Shown here piece after piece: positions 63,047 to 64,000 of a stretch of 64,000 bases of DNA (positions are counted from its first letter, which is position 1; every line of letters starts with the position of its first letter). Under the pieces are notes generated by a model, which saw only the letters and a program-made list of their open reading frames with translations, searched no databases and had not been told where the DNA came from. The translations under genes and the position numbers were made by a program. Source of the stretch: CAVZTX01 sp963778375 (GTDB taxonomy: Bacteria; Chloroflexota; Ktedonobacteria; Ktedonobacterales; Ktedonobacteraceae); contig CAVZTX010000021.1 of the NCBI GenBank assembly GCA_963778375.1, forward strand, positions 124,001 through 188,000. The letters run 5' to 3'.

Positions 63047-63371
63047 GTGCGTCGTTCCTTTCTGATTCTCTCATGAGAAGTATGGACTGTGTAACACGCT
63101 TTACAATCATTGTGGAAAAAGGTCTTGCCTAGCGCGTGAGCTTTTAAGTGAGGAAATGCTCTTCCTCACTTCTAGTATGCCCGGAAGGTCAGCTTGTAGA
63201 GAATGGCAACCACTAATCAAGTAGTAGTCAAGTATTGTCACACAGAATAAAAGGACGCGTTGCCTCGATGCGGGACAATCTGATACAATGACCTCGACAA
63301 ACGTCGTGTCAGACTCAGGAGGGTAGATAGGGTGATGGAGGCGAATGGAGGCAGAAGGGAGGATACCAGCG
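63047..63371. other. divergent intergenic region with palindrome and promoter-like sequence
   Basis: It contains a 10-bp palindromic pair (AAGTGAGGAA at 63146-63155 and complement at 63162-63171), which in this position is more like a regulator site than a terminator. TACAAT near 63283 with TTGCCT about 19 bp upstream may be the promoter of the cyclase gene. No other gene is seen. Confidence 0.45.
63146..63171. promoter_or_regulatory. 10-bp inverted repeat, possible operator
   Basis: AAGTGAGGAA-ATGCTC-TTCCTCACTT lies about 100 bp upstream of the DUF1326 start and about 200 bp upstream of the cyclase. Neither orientation places a T-run for termination. Confidence 0.4.
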
Positions 63372-64000
63372 GTGAAAAAAGCTGCTCAGGCGACCCCAAA
63401 TCAGCAGTTGAGACAGGAACGTGAACGGCACTGCTGGTCACAATTAGAAGTAGCTGATCGGATAGGAACGACCTCACTCAACGTGAGTCGATGGGAGCGG
63501 GGTATCACGTTCCCCACCCCTCACTTCAGACAGCAACTCTGCGCCCTCTTTGGCAAGGGCGCTAGTGAACTCGGCTTGCTGCAGGATGAGACCATTGATA
63601 GCCAGGAGCCCATTCTTCCCCACTCACTACCGCCTGGCCAGGACGCAGTCTCTCCCCCTCCTCAAGCACCGCGCAAAGCGGAAGAACGCAGGCTCGTGAC
63701 CATCCTCTTTGCCGATGTAACGGAGTCCACGACACTCGATCCCGAGGATATGCGCGCCTTGATGAGCCGCTATTATGCGCTTGCACGTCGTATCATCAGT
63801 CATCATGGAGGCACCCTGGGGAAGTTCACGGGCGATGCAGTAATGGCGGTCTTCGGCCTGCCGCGCGCCTATGGAGATGATGCCGAGCGAGCGCTTGCTG
63901 CCGCCCTGGCATTGCGCCAGGTTGTTACGGATGATTTCCTGCTGGGGAAGCACTTGCTGTTGCGTATGGGAGCCAATACGGGCGAGGTGGTGGCCACCGG
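63372..64000 (+). CDS. HTH (XRE)-class III adenylate/guanylate cyclase protein (3' end outside window)
   Basis: Open to the right edge. The GTG at 63372 (AGAAGGGAGG upstream) or the in-frame ATG at 63345 may be the start. The N-terminal HTH (about 8-65: QLRQERERHCWSQLEVADRI, then TSLNVSRWERGITFPTPHFR) is followed by a Pro-rich linker and the cyclase catalytic domain. That domain has metal Asp in VTILFADVTESTTLD, GGTLGKFTGDAVMAVFGLP with the second metal Asp, and LLLRMGANTGEVVAT. Similar proteins in Ktedonobacteria continue into AAA ATPase and TPR domains. This one may make cyclic nucleotide under transcriptional or partner control. Confidence 0.88.
   Translation, partial: MKKAAQATPNQQLRQERERHCWSQLEVADRIGTTSLNVSRWERGITFPTPHFRQQLCALFGKGASELGLLQDETIDSQEPILPHSLPPGQDAVSPPPQAPRKAEERRLVTILFADVTESTTLDPEDMRALMSRYYALARRIISHHGGTLGKFTGDAVMAVFGLPRAYGDDAERALAAALALRQVVTDDFLLGKHLLLRMGANTGEVVAT

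Overview
The window looks like a chromosomal segment of a soil-type, multicellular or filamentous member of the Chloroflexota, most probably class Ktedonobacteria. This is inferred from gene content, not from a marker gene. The indicators are a large multi-GAF hybrid-input histidine kinase, an XRE regulator fused to tetratricopeptide repeats, an XRE-class III cyclase protein, F420-type oxidoreductases (LLM and PPOX), a CoxG/XdhC pair, an ornithine cyclodeaminase, a PAC2 protein, a liv operon and several IS families. No rRNA, tRNA or CRISPR array was seen.

Layout. 0-3 kb: end of a molybdenum-hydroxylase accessory cluster (XdhC-YHS, CoxG, methyltransferase), a REP-like repeat and a probably frameshifted small gene. 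3-11 kb: histidine kinase/HD pair, YihY membrane protein, small J-domain protein, zinc-ribbon protein and HTH-TPR regulator. 11.6-16.2 kb: a two-gene type IIA topoisomerase operon whose A subunit carries a frameshift. 16.2-24 kb: mostly single genes (GNAT, HD, cupin, SHMT-like enzyme, DUF4342, EVE, PdxH, GABA aminotransferase, HhH protein). 23.8-26.4 kb: permuted NlpC/P60-like protein, geranylgeranyl-reductase-like flavoprotein and glutaredoxin. 26.5-33.9 kb: a tightly spaced plus-strand run of seven genes (aromatic amino acid decarboxylase, cysteine desulfurase, kynureninase-like enzyme, zinc ribbon, ornithine cyclodeaminase, beta-propeller lipoprotein, kynurenine-formamidase-like cyclase). 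34-37.3 kb: response regulator, MFS exporter and arginase-like enzyme.

37.4-42.8 kb is an accessory island: an array of GGGACAT motifs, a decayed IS3-family element, and a CHAT (caspase-like) protease gene that is broken by an IS256-family element with intact inverted repeats and an exact 8-bp target duplication. An ISAs1-family transposase follows. Removing the IS256 copy in silico rejoins the CHAT frame, so the order of events can be read from the sequence.

42.9-53.6 kb: HtrA-like protease, F420-type oxidoreductases, PAC2, RluA, OmpR-type regulator, CrtI-like oxidoreductase, an orphan lysine 5,6-aminomutase beta subunit and a GH3 lipoprotein. 53.7-59 kb: livFGHMK branched-chain amino acid (or amide) ABC transporter, with a REP palindrome between livG and livH, apparent single-base insertions in livH and livM, and a strong terminator. 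59-64 kb: pentapeptide-repeat protein, O-methyltransferase, GNAT, an amidohydrolase remnant, the DUF2182/DUF1326 pair and the start of an HTH-class III cyclase gene cut by the window edge.

Three conserved genes (the topoisomerase A subunit, livH and livM) each need removal of exactly one base to restore a full-length protein. Uncorrected sequencing insertions are therefore a serious alternative to real gene decay.
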